From: Mannheimia indoligenes | GTDB lineage: Bacteria > Pseudomonadota > Gammaproteobacteria > Enterobacterales > Pasteurellaceae | Reading direction: 5' to 3' | NCBI RefSeq assembly: GCF_036880405.1 | Contig: NZ_JBAJJM010000004.1 | Coordinates: forward strand, 62,001-126,000 | DNA length: 64,000 bases | Part shown: piece after piece, positions 1 through 8,564 of the stretch | Numbering within the stretch: position 1 is the first letter of the stretch | How the letters are laid out: the number at the start of each line of letters is the position of its first letter | Notes under the pieces: generated by a model | What the model was told of the DNA's origin: nothing | The model's input: the letters and a program-made list of their open reading frames with translations, nothing else | The model's database searches: none | Position numbers and translations under genes: made by a program

Positions 1-2
1 AA

Positions 3-50
3 TTAACAAGTGCTTCATTTTGGAAAAAACAATTTAAACAAGATCAATAA
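3..50 (+). CDS. 3' end of an upstream polysaccharide-locus gene (partial)
   Basis: An open frame enters from the left edge and ends at TAA 48-50, reading LTSASFWKKQFKQDQ. The stop lies 13 bases before the glf start and an AAGGA ribosome site sits between them, so the fragment is probably the end of the preceding gene of the same operon. It is too short to identify. The call rests only on frame, spacing and the lysine/glutamine-rich tail. Confidence 0.4.
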   Translation, partial: LTSASFWKKQFKQDQ

Positions 51-63
51 ATAAGGAAAATTT

Positions 64-1215
64 ATGAAAAAATTTCTTTTAGTCGGTGCAGGTTTCTCAA
101 ATGCTGTGATTGCCCGTGAACTAGCCGAGCAAGGCTATCAAGTAACAGTTATCGATCAACGTAATCACTTGGCAGGTAACTGCCACTCTGAGCGTGATGC
201 AGAAACAAACGTAATGGTACATATTTATGGACCACATATTTTCCATACAGATAATGAGCGAGTCTGGAATTATGTAAACCAATTTGGGGAATGGATGCCA
301 TTCGTGAATCGTGTGAAAACAATTAGCCAAGGGGCTGTTTATTCACTACCAATTAACTTACATACTATTAACCAGTTCTTTGGCAAAACCTGTTCGCCAA
401 GTGAAGCGAAAGCATTAATTGAAAGTCAGGCAGATTTATCAATTACCGAACCACAAACTTTTGAAGAACAGGCTATGCGTTTTGTTGGTCGTGATTTATA
501 TAAAGCTTTTTTCTATGGCTATACTAAAAAGCAATGGGGTGTAGAACCAAAAGAGCTACCTGCAAGTATTTTAAAACGCCTACCAGTACGTTTTAATTAT
601 GACGACAACTACTTTGCTCATAAATTCCAAGGTATGCCCAAAGATGGTTATACGGTCATTGTGGAAAATATCTTAAATCATCAAAATATTGAAATTCGTT
701 TGAATACACCATTCAATGAGTCAATGAAAGCAGAATTTGATCATATTTTCTGGTCTGGTCCGCTAGATGCTTACTTTGGTTTTGAATTAGGTCGTTTAGG
801 TTATCGTACTTTGGACTTTGAAGCTTTCCGTTCAGAGGGAGATTATCAAGGCAATGCGGTTATAAATTATGGTGATGAAGAAGTACCTTATACTCGTATT
901 TCCGAGCATAAGCATTTTGCCCCTTGGGAGCAGCACGAAAAAACAATTTGTTATCGTGAATATAGCCGCTTATGCGAAGAAAAAGATATTCCATACTATC
1001 CAATTCGTTTAGTAAAAGATAAAGCTCTGTTACGCCAATATGTTGAAAAAGCAAATAAGGAAGCACAAGTTACCTTCGTTGGTCGTCTAGGCACTTATCG
1101 TTATCTTGATATGGATGTAACAATTAAAGAAGCATTAGAAACAGCCGATGAAATCAAAGTTGCATTGAAGAGTAATAAAGATTTCAAGCCATTCTATGTA
1201 AATATGGACGTATAA
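64..1215 (+). CDS. glf: UDP-galactopyranose mutase
   Basis: This flavoenzyme interconverts UDP-galactopyranose and UDP-galactofuranose in the cytoplasm, supplying galactofuranose for surface glycans. The 383 residues are close to the family's usual 370-390. The N-terminus has the FAD-binding loop GAGFSNAV (residues 8-15), followed by the family blocks HIYGPHIFHT, YTKKQWG and TRISEHKHF, and near the C-terminus GRLGTYRYLDMD. The start is an ATG preceded by TAAGGA at good spacing. It is the first complete gene of the polysaccharide locus, and its product would be used by a galactofuranosyltransferase; the GT2 gene at 5452 is the best candidate. A long-loop hairpin follows. Identification is secure by motif content. 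Confidence 0.95.
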   Translation: MKKFLLVGAGFSNAVIARELAEQGYQVTVIDQRNHLAGNCHSERDAETNVMVHIYGPHIFHTDNERVWNYVNQFGEWMPFVNRVKTISQGAVYSLPINLHTINQFFGKTCSPSEAKALIESQADLSITEPQTFEEQAMRFVGRDLYKAFFYGYTKKQWGVEPKELPASILKRLPVRFNYDDNYFAHKFQGMPKDGYTVIVENILNHQNIEIRLNTPFNESMKAEFDHIFWSGPLDAYFGFELGRLGYRTLDFEAFRSEGDYQGNAVINYGDEEVPYTRISEHKHFAPWEQHEKTICYREYSRLCEEKDIPYYPIRLVKDKALLRQYVEKANKEAQVTFVGRLGTYRYLDMDVTIKEALETADEIKVALKSNKDFKPFYVNMDV

Positions 1216-1231
1216 TTGTAAGTTTTTATGA

Positions 1232-1274
1232 AAAATAAACCGCTTGTATATTTGATATATGAGGGGTTTATTTT
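1232..1274 (+). terminator. Long-loop hairpin after glf
   Basis: AAAATAAACC (1232-1241) is perfectly complementary to GGTTTATTTT (1265-1274), with a 23-base loop that contains an uptake-sequence core. The second arm ends in T residues, so weak termination after glf is possible. The long loop makes this uncertain. Confidence 0.3.
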
Positions 1275-1288
1275 GATAAAGTGAGTGT

Positions 1289-1645
1289 ATGATAAAACAA
1301 TTTTCTAAATATTTTTCAATAGGTATTCTAAATACTTTAATTCATTGGGCTGCTTTTTTAATCTGTTATTCTATATTAGGTTTTTCTCAATCTATCAGTA
1401 ATCTTATCGGTTTTTTTATAGCTGTTGTTTTTTCATTTTTTATGAATGCGAAGTTTACTTTTAATCAAAGTGGTTCAGTCGGTAAGTTGTTGAGCTATAC
1501 CTCTTTTATGGGACTATTAAGTTATATTGTAGGATATGCAGCAGATCGATTATCGCTACCGGCACTAGCCACATTGATCATATTCTCTGGTATAAGTTTA
1601 ATTTGTGGTTTTTTATATTCTAAATATATTGTTTTTAAAAGGTAA
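1289..1645 (+). CDS. gtrA: GtrA-family membrane protein (putative lipid-linked sugar flippase)
   Basis: This is a 118-residue, very hydrophobic protein with four predicted membrane helices, the size and layout of the GtrA family. The block NLIGFFIAVVFSFFMNAKFTF between helices two and three is characteristic. GtrA proteins are thought to flip undecaprenyl-phosphate-linked glucose (or another single sugar) across the inner membrane for side-chain decoration of O-antigen. The start codon has a modest GTGAG ribosome site. gtrB follows after only 3 bases, so the pair is translationally coupled, as in phage and chromosomal gtr cassettes. The sugar specificity cannot be read from the sequence. Confidence 0.85.
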   Translation: MIKQFSKYFSIGILNTLIHWAAFLICYSILGFSQSISNLIGFFIAVVFSFFMNAKFTFNQSGSVGKLLSYTSFMGLLSYIVGYAADRLSLPALATLIIFSGISLICGFLYSKYIVFKR

Positions 1646-1648
1646 AAT

Positions 1649-2566
1649 ATGAAAGTATCATTAGTTGTACCGGTATTTAATGAAGAAGATACTATTCCTA
1701 TCTTTGTAGAAAAAGTTAAAAATTTTAAGTATTTTGAACCATTTGATATGGAAATTCTGTTTATTAATGATGGTTCCTCAGATAGTACCGAATCAATTCT
1801 AAATAAATTAGAAAAGGATGATAGTTCGATTTCTGTATTACATTTTTCACGTAATTTTGGTAAAGAACCTGCTCTTTTTGCTGGTTTAGAACATTCTACT
1901 GGTGATGTTGTTATTCCCATTGATGTTGATTTACAGGATCCTATTGAAGTAATTCCTCAATTGATAGAAAAATATAATGAGGGGTATGAAGTTGTTCTTG
2001 CTAAACGAGCTGATAGAACTTCAGATACAGTGCTGAAAAGAAAGACAGCAGTTTGGTTTTATAAATTCCATAATAAAATATCTAAAACTAAAATTGAAGA
2101 AAATGTAGGTGATTTCCGGTTGATGTCTCGTAATGTTGTTGAAGCAATTAAGCGTTTACCGGAAAAGAACTTATTTATGAAAGGTGTTCTAAGCTGGGTT
2201 GGTTTTGATACTGCAATTGTTGAGTATACAAGAGAAGAAAGAGTTGCCGGAAAAACAAAATTTAATGGTTGGAAGCTTTGGAATTTAGCCTTAGAGGGAA
2301 TAACCTCTTTTAGCTCTGCACCTTTAAAACTTTGGACTTACCTTGGTGGCGGAGTTGCAATAATTAGTTTTATATATGCTTCAATTTTGATTATTGGGAA
2401 GCTTTTCTTTGGAAACCCTATACCTGGATATCCTTCTCTAATGGTTGCCATTCTATTTTTGGGTGGTGTTCAACTAGTTGGAATAGGTGTTTTAGGTGAA
2501 TATATTGGTCGCATTTATATAGAGAGTAAAAATAGACCAAAATATATATTAAAAAATAAAAGGTGA
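1649..2566 (+). CDS. gtrB: GtrB-type polyprenyl-phosphate glycosyltransferase (GT2)
   Basis: The 305-residue protein has an N-terminal GT2 fold: SLVVPVFNEE at the start, FINDGSSDST, then the catalytic DVDLQDP at residues 92-98 and DFRLMSR. Two C-terminal membrane helices are typical of GtrB and related dolichol-phosphate-mannose-synthase-like enzymes. The family transfers a sugar from its nucleotide donor to undecaprenyl phosphate on the cytoplasmic face; GtrA then flips the product. The ribosome site AAAAGG overlaps the end of gtrA. The sugar is unknown; glucose is the common case. Its partner on the periplasmic side is probably the following large membrane protein. Confidence 0.88.
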   Translation: MKVSLVVPVFNEEDTIPIFVEKVKNFKYFEPFDMEILFINDGSSDSTESILNKLEKDDSSISVLHFSRNFGKEPALFAGLEHSTGDVVIPIDVDLQDPIEVIPQLIEKYNEGYEVVLAKRADRTSDTVLKRKTAVWFYKFHNKISKTKIEENVGDFRLMSRNVVEAIKRLPEKNLFMKGVLSWVGFDTAIVEYTREERVAGKTKFNGWKLWNLALEGITSFSSAPLKLWTYLGGGVAIISFIYASILIIGKLFFGNPIPGYPSLMVAILFLGGVQLVGIGVLGEYIGRIYIESKNRPKYILKNKR

Positions 2567-2575
2567 ATAATTTAA

Positions 2576-4681
2576 ATGAAAAATTATCTGGTTGATTTTT
2601 TTTATTCTATTCTAATTGCTTGTGGTATTATCGCTATTGGTGTGAAAATTGAGCCTTCATTCTTTTTTGTTGATGATGCTCAGAACGAATTTTTGCCTTT
2701 TATGCGAGAGATTGGGAGAATATGGCTCAATGGTGAGATCCCATTCATTCTTGAAAATACATTTTTTGGCTCTAATACATTGATCGATATTCATCGAGCT
2801 ATTTTTTTGCCTCAGAATATTTTGCTTGCAATATTATCTGTAAAAATACACTCACTAACTCTAGTGGCAAATATTTCTGCGGCAATAAATTTAATTATTA
2901 TGTCATTTTCAGCAATGAAAATTGCAGAAGCATTAAGATTAAATAAATCTCAAGGATTAATTATTGCTTTACTGTTCTGCATCAGTCCTATTTTTCTCTA
3001 CTTTTATTTAGAATCATGGTGGAATGGTGCTATAGGGCAGGCTTGGTTTGTTGCTGCATTAGCTAGTATACTTCATCTTAGAAATAATTTTTCTATATTT
3101 AATGTGGTAATGAACATTATTTCTGTTTATTGTATTCTTGCGTCAGGGTGGCCTCATTCTGCAATTGCCTATGCTATTATAGCAATTATTTTTTGTTTAG
3201 AGCTTTTATGGGACAAAAAATATAAGACTTTATTATATTTTATAGTTTTATCTATTAGTATAATTGCTATTGTATTTCCACTTTATTCTGAATATCTGTC
3301 ATCATCAGATTTAATTACTAGAGCATCAAGTACAAATAACAATGGTAATTTTCTATCAACAACATTAAATCAGATAGTTTTTACATTTAATCCTGTTTAT
3401 TATCATTTTATGCATAGATTCCAAGGATATATGATAACTCATATTCCTATGGGGTATTCTTCGATTTATATTTTGTTTGCTCTATGCTTTTCTAATTTAT
3501 CTACCATCTTTAGGGATAGAAATGTTATTATCATTTCATTGATGACATTATTATTCTTTATCTTAAATCAGACTCCTACACATATGGGGCCATTGCGTTG
3601 GTCGTTTAGATTTACCCCTTATTTTGCAGAGCTATTAATTTTATTTTCGCTTCTTGTATTGTCTAAAGGCTTTACTATTAGTAAAAAAAGAGTCTTATTG
3701 TTTATAGGGATAGTATTACTATCTTCAATATTAAGTCTTTTTGCTCAAGAAAGTAATTTTATGTTTATATTTATAGTCCAAATTGCTTTTATATTTTCAA
3801 CTTTATTTTATTTAAAAGTAGTTCTGACTCAGAAAAATATTAAATTACTACCTGCTTCTATTTATACCATTTTTTGTTTTAGCCTAATGCTTGCGGTGAA
3901 ACCAAATATTTTAGGTTATGTTGCAATGCCTTGGTTAAAAGATGAATTGAATTTAGAAAATAATTACGCAAAAGGTTATTTGCTTTCTCTGACAAATGGT
4001 AGACAGCCTAAGGATCATGTTGAGGATTTAAATGGGGCTCAATTTTTATTATTTGGTTTAAAGGCTATTAATGGTGCATCTCCTGTCGGTAATAAACTAA
4101 TTTCTAATGTTTTAGATACGCATTCATCTCAAGCATATTTTAATCCAGAAAAGACAGTTGATAATTTGGCAGAAAGATTTAATGATGTATGCAAATTTTC
4201 TTTGTTTAATATTGATACATTAGTTATTAATAAAGACCAGATGAATGAAAATATTCGCTCTAATTTATTATCCTGTGGTTTCGAAAATAAACCTGTTCTA
4301 AACCAGAATGTAGAATATTACATTAATAATTCGTTTTATCCTAGAGCAAGTATTTCTTATATATCTCAGGGTATAAGTAACATTGATATACTTGAGGATG
4401 GATATAATATAGAAAAATATAGAATATCAACAGATAGAGAGTCTTTTATCATTTTAAGTAGAGTATTCTGGAATGGCTATGTTGCAACATTAGATGGTAT
4501 AAATCTAGATATTGTACCTCAAGATGGAGTAGTAAAAATATTTTTACCACCGAATATAAATGATGGAATCCTTAAAATATCATACTTCCCAAGCAGTTGG
4601 AAATATACATTGTGGATATCAATGCTAGGCTTTTTAACTATATTAGGATTAATGCTGTTTTTGAAACGAAGAGATTCTTAA
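2576..4681 (+). CDS. Large polytopic membrane protein, putative GT-C type transferase acting with GtrA/GtrB
   Basis: The 701-residue protein has about a dozen membrane helices and a C-terminal soluble domain of roughly 200 residues before a final helix and a KRRD tail. The first periplasmic loop contains FFVDDAQNEFLPFMREIG, an acidic cluster in the place where GT-C enzymes carry their catalytic aspartate, and the later NTFFGSNTLIDIHRAIFLPQN block resembles YfhO-like proteins. It starts 10 bases after gtrB. In gtr clusters the third gene encodes the specific transferase (GtrC, GtrII, GtrS), which is unrelated in sequence between cassettes, so position supports a sugar-adding role. No close family can be named with certainty. 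Codon use is very AT-rich, suggesting transfer. Its ribosome site is weak. Confidence 0.6.
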   Translation: MKNYLVDFFYSILIACGIIAIGVKIEPSFFFVDDAQNEFLPFMREIGRIWLNGEIPFILENTFFGSNTLIDIHRAIFLPQNILLAILSVKIHSLTLVANISAAINLIIMSFSAMKIAEALRLNKSQGLIIALLFCISPIFLYFYLESWWNGAIGQAWFVAALASILHLRNNFSIFNVVMNIISVYCILASGWPHSAIAYAIIAIIFCLELLWDKKYKTLLYFIVLSISIIAIVFPLYSEYLSSSDLITRASSTNNNGNFLSTTLNQIVFTFNPVYYHFMHRFQGYMITHIPMGYSSIYILFALCFSNLSTIFRDRNVIIISLMTLLFFILNQTPTHMGPLRWSFRFTPYFAELLILFSLLVLSKGFTISKKRVLLFIGIVLLSSILSLFAQESNFMFIFIVQIAFIFSTLFYLKVVLTQKNIKLLPASIYTIFCFSLMLAVKPNILGYVAMPWLKDELNLENNYAKGYLLSLTNGRQPKDHVEDLNGAQFLLFGLKAINGASPVGNKLISNVLDTHSSQAYFNPEKTVDNLAERFNDVCKFSLFNIDTLVINKDQMNENIRSNLLSCGFENKPVLNQNVEYYINNSFYPRASISYISQGISNIDILEDGYNIEKYRISTDRESFIILSRVFWNGYVATLDGINLDIVPQDGVVKIFLPPNINDGILKISYFPSSWKYTLWISMLGFLTILGLMLFLKRRDS

Positions 4682-4696
4682 TTTTAAGTAGAGAGT

Positions 4697-4724
4697 TTGC
4701 ACCTTAGATTATATTAAGGTGCAA
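4697..4724. terminator. Hairpin after the gtr-like genes
   Basis: TTGCACCTTA (4697-4706) and TAAGGTGCAA (4715-4724) form a perfect 10-bp stem with an 8-base loop. It lies 16 bases after the preceding stop codon. The sequence that follows is only moderately T-rich, so the terminator function is inferred. Confidence 0.4.
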
Positions 4725-4745
4725 GCTATTATTTAGGGAGTTATT

Positions 4746-5306
4746 ATGATAGAATCACAAATCACAAATCACAAATCACAAATCACAAATCACAAATCAC
4801 AAATCACAAATCACAAATCACAAATCACAAATCACAAATCACAAATCACAAATCACAAATCACAATCTATTTAATTTTATCTTTAATTGTGGCCTTAATA
4901 CATACCTATAGCATTCTCATCAAGAGTAGAGGGTATTTATTGGCAAGATGATCTGTCATTCTATCTTTCTAGCTTGGAATCTTGCCTTATTGGCTAGAGA
5001 TAAATTTAGATTCCGTTTTGTAATATTATGTTTGAGTTTCATATTGTCTATTAGCTCAACTTATAATTATATAAATAATGTGAAATTACATAATTCTCCT
5101 GTCATTACAAATACAGATTATATAGATTTTTATAGAGAATCTAGGGCTGGAAAAGAATATTTACCTCTAAGTATTAATTATGAGGAAATAAAGCCTTTTA
5201 GTGATCTAGCTTATGATTGTAGGAGTTTTGGGGTGTGATAGCGAACGGTTTAGCAGACCCAAATAGTATTAAAAAATATCATCATTTGTATCAAAACTTG
5301 ATTTAG
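4746..5306 (+). pseudogene. Decayed phase-variable membrane glycosyltransferase gene
   Basis: An ATG at 4746 with a strong GGGAG ribosome site opens directly into 16 copies of AATCACA, read as cycling SQITNHK. With 16 copies the frame stops at 4872-4874. In the next frame the sequence reads YLILSLIVALIHTYSILIK, a membrane helix, and stops at 4949. A third frame holds RVEGIYWQDDLSF (4923-4961), resembling the first loop of GtrII-like transferases. From about 4970 the coding sense moves to another frame ending KPFSDLAYDCRSFGV at 5236, and then shifts again to IANGLADPNSIKKYHHLYQN, ending at 5306. About 560 bases remain where family members need about 1.5 kb, so there are frameshifts and almost certainly an internal deletion. 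Ancestry is uncertain; the 3' part may come from a different gene. Confidence 0.6.
4753..4864 (+). repeat. Heptanucleotide tandem repeat (AATCACA)16, contingency-locus type
   Basis: Sixteen perfect copies of AATCACA run from 4753 to 4864, starting 7 bases after the ATG. Seven is not a multiple of three, so gain or loss of a unit moves the downstream frame. Gain of one copy or loss of two would join the ATG to the downstream membrane-helix frame. Such tracts drive phase variation by slipped-strand mispairing in Pasteurellaceae and Neisseriaceae surface genes. Here the downstream gene is damaged, so the tract may be a relic. Confidence 0.95.
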
Positions 5307-5394
5307 GTATGCTTTATTTATCTACTATCCATATTTAGCGTTCTTGATTCCTCTCTAATCCCATAAATTCCTATATAGCCACTTAATTGGGCTA

Positions 5395-5421
5395 TTGCTA
5401 TATTACTTTTTAATATATAAT
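5395..5421 (+). promoter_or_regulatory. Candidate promoter for the second half of the O-antigen operon
   Basis: TTGCTA (5395-5400) and a perfect TATAAT (5416-5421) are separated by 15 bases, about 30 bases ahead of the GT2 start at 5452. The spacing is shorter than ideal. The position after a decayed gene and a hairpin makes an internal promoter reasonable. Confidence 0.4.
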
Positions 5422-5451
5422 GTGGAGAAATTAAACATAGCCATAAAAGAA

Positions 5452-6378
5452 ATGAATTCAAATCCAAAAGTTTGTGCAGTTGTTGTTACCTACAATCGTA
5501 AAGAGCTATTATTAAACTGCTTGCAATTTCTAATAAAGCAAACCTATCCAATTGCTCATATAGTAGTAGTTAATAATGCTAGTACAGATGATACAATCAA
5601 TTTTCTGGAGGAAAATGGTTGGATAAACAGCGAACAATTTACTTTATTAACCTTATCCTGCAACAAAGGAGGAGCTGGGGGCTTTTATGAAGGTCTTAAG
5701 TATGCCTACGAGAATAATTTTGAGTATATTTGGCTAATGGATGATGATGGTTATCCTTCTGAAAATTGTTTAGAAAATTTAGTTAATTATATTTCTGAAG
5801 ATTGCTATATTGGACCTATGGTTTTAGAGCCGATCAGCCAAGATAAATTAAGTTTTGCACTAAGAATCCCGAATTCATTGCAAATTATTGATTCATATTC
5901 TTCTATTTCTGATAAGTTTAAGCAGAAAAATTTTATCAGAGACATAGTACTTCCTTTTAATGGAACACTAATTTCTAGGCAGTTAGTTAAAAATATTGGA
6001 TTAATTAAGGAAAAATATTTTATTTGGGGGGATGATAAAGAGTATACAATTAGAGCTTCGAAATCAGGTGCAAATATTTTAACTGTTATAGATGCAATAT
6101 TCTATCATCCAGCAGATAGCTCATCCTCAACTAAAATGTTTTTTGGTAAATTAAGATTTAATTATTCATCTTCTAATCTGAAACTATATTGTTTTTGTCG
6201 TAATGCTATTGATATATTTAAGCTTCACGGTACAATCTGGCATATTATAGGATTTTGGCTTAAAACTACCTGGTTTTTTATGTTTACCAAGCCAAGTGTA
6301 AAGGAGCTTATATTTACCTGGAGAGCTATGTGGCATGGTTTAAGAGATGATTTTTCACATCATATAAAATATTTATGA
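5452..6378 (+). CDS. GT2 glycosyltransferase, GlfT2/rhamnosyltransferase-like
   Basis: I place the start at ATG 5452 (MNSNPKVCAVVVTYN) because it has AAAAGA upstream and the conserved fold begins at once; the frame itself is open further back. The 308-residue protein has the GT2 features VVTYNRKELL, NNASTDDT, then NKGGAGGFYEG (71-81) and LMDDDGYP (95-102), followed by FIWGDDKEYTIRA. The GGAGGF plus DDD pairing is typical of the GlfT2-like branch, which includes galactofuranosyltransferases and some rhamnosyltransferases. With glf in the same locus, transfer of galactofuranose to the growing O-unit is the most economical role, but rhamnose is an alternative. The last four bases overlap the next gene (ATGA). 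Confidence 0.8.
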   Translation: MNSNPKVCAVVVTYNRKELLLNCLQFLIKQTYPIAHIVVVNNASTDDTINFLEENGWINSEQFTLLTLSCNKGGAGGFYEGLKYAYENNFEYIWLMDDDGYPSENCLENLVNYISEDCYIGPMVLEPISQDKLSFALRIPNSLQIIDSYSSISDKFKQKNFIRDIVLPFNGTLISRQLVKNIGLIKEKYFIWGDDKEYTIRASKSGANILTVIDAIFYHPADSSSSTKMFFGKLRFNYSSSNLKLYCFCRNAIDIFKLHGTIWHIIGFWLKTTWFFMFTKPSVKELIFTWRAMWHGLRDDFSHHIKYL

Positions 6379-7151
6379 AAAGATTAACAGTTCTTGTCGC
6401 GACACATAAAAAATATAAATTTCCTAGAGTGGAGTACTATATTCCAATTCAAGTAGGATGTGTTAATACTAATTTAGAATTAGGTATTCTGAGAGATGAT
6501 TTGGGTGAAAATATCTCAGGCAAAAACCCTACTTTTTGTGAGCTCACAGCTCTCTATTGGGCTTGGAAAAATGGCATTTTTGAGAAAAATGATTATGTCG
6601 GCTTAGTTCATTATCGTCGTTATTTTAAAGGTGAATATCCTTTTCTAAAAAATATGTATATATTGAGTGAGAAAAATATTCAGGAAGATTTAAGTCAGGT
6701 AGATTGTCTTGTTCCTAAAAAAAGGAAATATTATATTGAAACGGTCTATTCTCACTATAAAAATGCTCACTATATTAATGATTTAGATTTAGCCGTTTCA
6801 ATTATAATTGAAAAAAATCCTGAATATTTAACCGCTTGTAATAAAGTGTTAGATAGTAGTTCTTTGCATTTATTTAATATGTTTATAATGCGTTCAGAAT
6901 TATGTGGAGAATATTGTGAGTGGCTATTTTCTATTTTGTTTGAATTAGAGAAAAGAATTGATATCTCTAGCTATTCTATTTATCAAAAGAGAGTTTTTGG
7001 GTTTATTGCTGAAAGATTATTTAATATATGGATTGAGCATAATCATATTAAAATAAAAATGATTGATGTGGTTAATATAGAAAATGAAAATTTTTTATTA
7101 AAAGCAATGAATTTACTAAAGCGGAAGTTTTTAAATAATGAAGAAAAATAA
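6375..7151 (+). CDS. DUF4422 polysaccharide-locus protein (putative glycosyltransferase)
   Basis: The 258-residue soluble protein shows the DUF4422 signature: TVLVATHKKY at the N-terminus, the block NPTFCELTALYWAWKN, then YVGLVHYRRYF and later LHLFNMFIMR. Members are found almost only inside capsule and O-antigen loci and are annotated as putative glycosyltransferases, several of them in clusters that make galactofuranose. The start overlaps the stop of the GT2 gene by four bases, and its own 3' end overlaps the next gene by 14 bases, so translation is coupled across all three. The donor and acceptor cannot be read from sequence. Confidence 0.8.
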   Translation: MKRLTVLVATHKKYKFPRVEYYIPIQVGCVNTNLELGILRDDLGENISGKNPTFCELTALYWAWKNGIFEKNDYVGLVHYRRYFKGEYPFLKNMYILSEKNIQEDLSQVDCLVPKKRKYYIETVYSHYKNAHYINDLDLAVSIIIEKNPEYLTACNKVLDSSSLHLFNMFIMRSELCGEYCEWLFSILFELEKRIDISSYSIYQKRVFGFIAERLFNIWIEHNHIKIKMIDVVNIENENFLLKAMNLLKRKFLNNEEK

Positions 7152-8562
7152 ACTAGATAGTAAATATATTTTAGTGTCGGTTGATCTATTAAGTTTTATA
7201 TTATCCTCTATTTTGGGACTGTCTATTTTATATTTTTTTGTAACCGATATTAGCCAGTATTTGCCATTAAATGAGTTACAAGAGCGAATTACTATTCATA
7301 TTTTACTAAGTATGATTGGTATAGGCTGGTTTTGGATAAGATTACGTCATTATACATATCGTAAACCCTTTTGGTTTGAGTTAAAAGAAATTTTACGCAC
7401 CTTAGCTATTTTAGCAATCTTTGAACTTTCTATTATTGCTTTTTCTAAACTTTATTTATCCCGTTATTTATGGCTAACTACTTGGGCTTGTGCATTTATT
7501 ATTATTCCAATTGGGCGAATCTTGCTCAAAAAAGGGTTAATTAAAGCTAAAATCTACACTAAAAAAACAATAATTATTGGTGGTGGAGAAAATGCCATTG
7601 ACGCTTATTATGCCTTAAAAAGTGAGCCTTATTTAGGGTTGGAGATTAGGTATTTTTTATCTAGTCATCCATCTGATAAGTTAAGTGAATTAGGGATTCC
7701 AATTTTAAAGGATGTTTCAGAAGGAGGGATTTGGGAATTAGTTTCTAATCCTTACGATCAATTTATTATTGCTCTAGAAGATCACGAAAATACGGAGCGA
7801 GATTATTGGCTTCGTTATTTATCAAAACATCGTTATCGTTCGGTATCAGTTATTCCAAGTTTAAGAGGATTGCCATTATATAGCACGGATATGTCATTTC
7901 TATTTAGTTATGATGTAATGTTGTTAAGAATAAATAATAATTTAGCAAAAAGAACATCTCGATTTATTAAACGAACAGCAGATATTGTTTTATCTATTTT
8001 AGGTTTAGTATTTCTTAGCCCATTATTTTTATATCTTTCTTGGAAAATTAGGAAAGACGGTGGTCAAGCAATTTATGGTCATCAGAGAATAGGGCGGAAT
8101 GGTAAACCTTTTTCCTGTTTGAAATTTCGCACAATGGTTATAAATTCAGACGAAATTTTGCAAAATTTATTCAAAAATGAACCGCTTGCAAAAGCAGAGT
8201 GGGAGAAAGATTTCAAACTCAAAGATGATCCAAGAATTACTCCTTTAGGAAATTTTCTCCGTCGTAGTAGTTTAGATGAGCTACCTCAACTCTGGAATGT
8301 TTTAAAAGGAGAAATGAGTTTAGTCGGTCCTCGTCCTATTGTTGCGGAAGAACTATCTCGGTATGATGAAGATGTGGATTACTATTTTATGGCAAAACCT
8401 GGAATGACAGGTTTATGGCAGGTAAGCGGTAGAAATGATGTAGATTACCAAAAAAGAGTCTATCTTGATGCTTGGTATGTTAAAAATTGGTCTCTTTGGA
8501 ATGATTTAGTTATTCTTTGCAAAACCATCAGTGTGGTAATTAAGCGAAGTGGAGCTTATTGA
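7138..8562 (+). CDS. wbaP: Undecaprenyl-phosphate sugar phosphotransferase (WbaP family)
   Basis: The initiating enzyme of O-unit assembly transfers a sugar-1-phosphate, typically galactose, to undecaprenyl phosphate at the inner membrane. The 474-residue layout matches WbaP: four or five N-terminal helices, a central Rossmann-like region with TIIIGGGENAIDAYYAL, and the C-terminal transferase domain with a membrane re-entrant helix (KRTADIVLSILGLVFLSP), GRNGKPFSCLKFRTM, DPRITPLGNFLRRSSLDELP, MSLVGPRP and KPGMTGLWQVSGR. These C-terminal blocks are diagnostic. The gene overlaps its upstream neighbour by 14 bases. Galactose is likely but glucose-specific relatives exist. An uptake-sequence core lies in the coding sequence near 8182. 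Confidence 0.9.
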   Translation: MKKNKLDSKYILVSVDLLSFILSSILGLSILYFFVTDISQYLPLNELQERITIHILLSMIGIGWFWIRLRHYTYRKPFWFELKEILRTLAILAIFELSIIAFSKLYLSRYLWLTTWACAFIIIPIGRILLKKGLIKAKIYTKKTIIIGGGENAIDAYYALKSEPYLGLEIRYFLSSHPSDKLSELGIPILKDVSEGGIWELVSNPYDQFIIALEDHENTERDYWLRYLSKHRYRSVSVIPSLRGLPLYSTDMSFLFSYDVMLLRINNNLAKRTSRFIKRTADIVLSILGLVFLSPLFLYLSWKIRKDGGQAIYGHQRIGRNGKPFSCLKFRTMVINSDEILQNLFKNEPLAKAEWEKDFKLKDDPRITPLGNFLRRSSLDELPQLWNVLKGEMSLVGPRPIVAEELSRYDEDVDYYFMAKPGMTGLWQVSGRNDVDYQKRVYLDAWYVKNWSLWNDLVILCKTISVVIKRSGAY

Positions 8563-8564
8563 TT

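Noticed and set aside
1522..1920. 132-codon open frame opposite gtrA and gtrB
   Set aside because: Spans the junction of two well-supported genes on the other strand and has no domain of its own.
4753..4864. CRISPR array
   Set aside because: The units are 7 bases without spacers; this is a simple tandem repeat.
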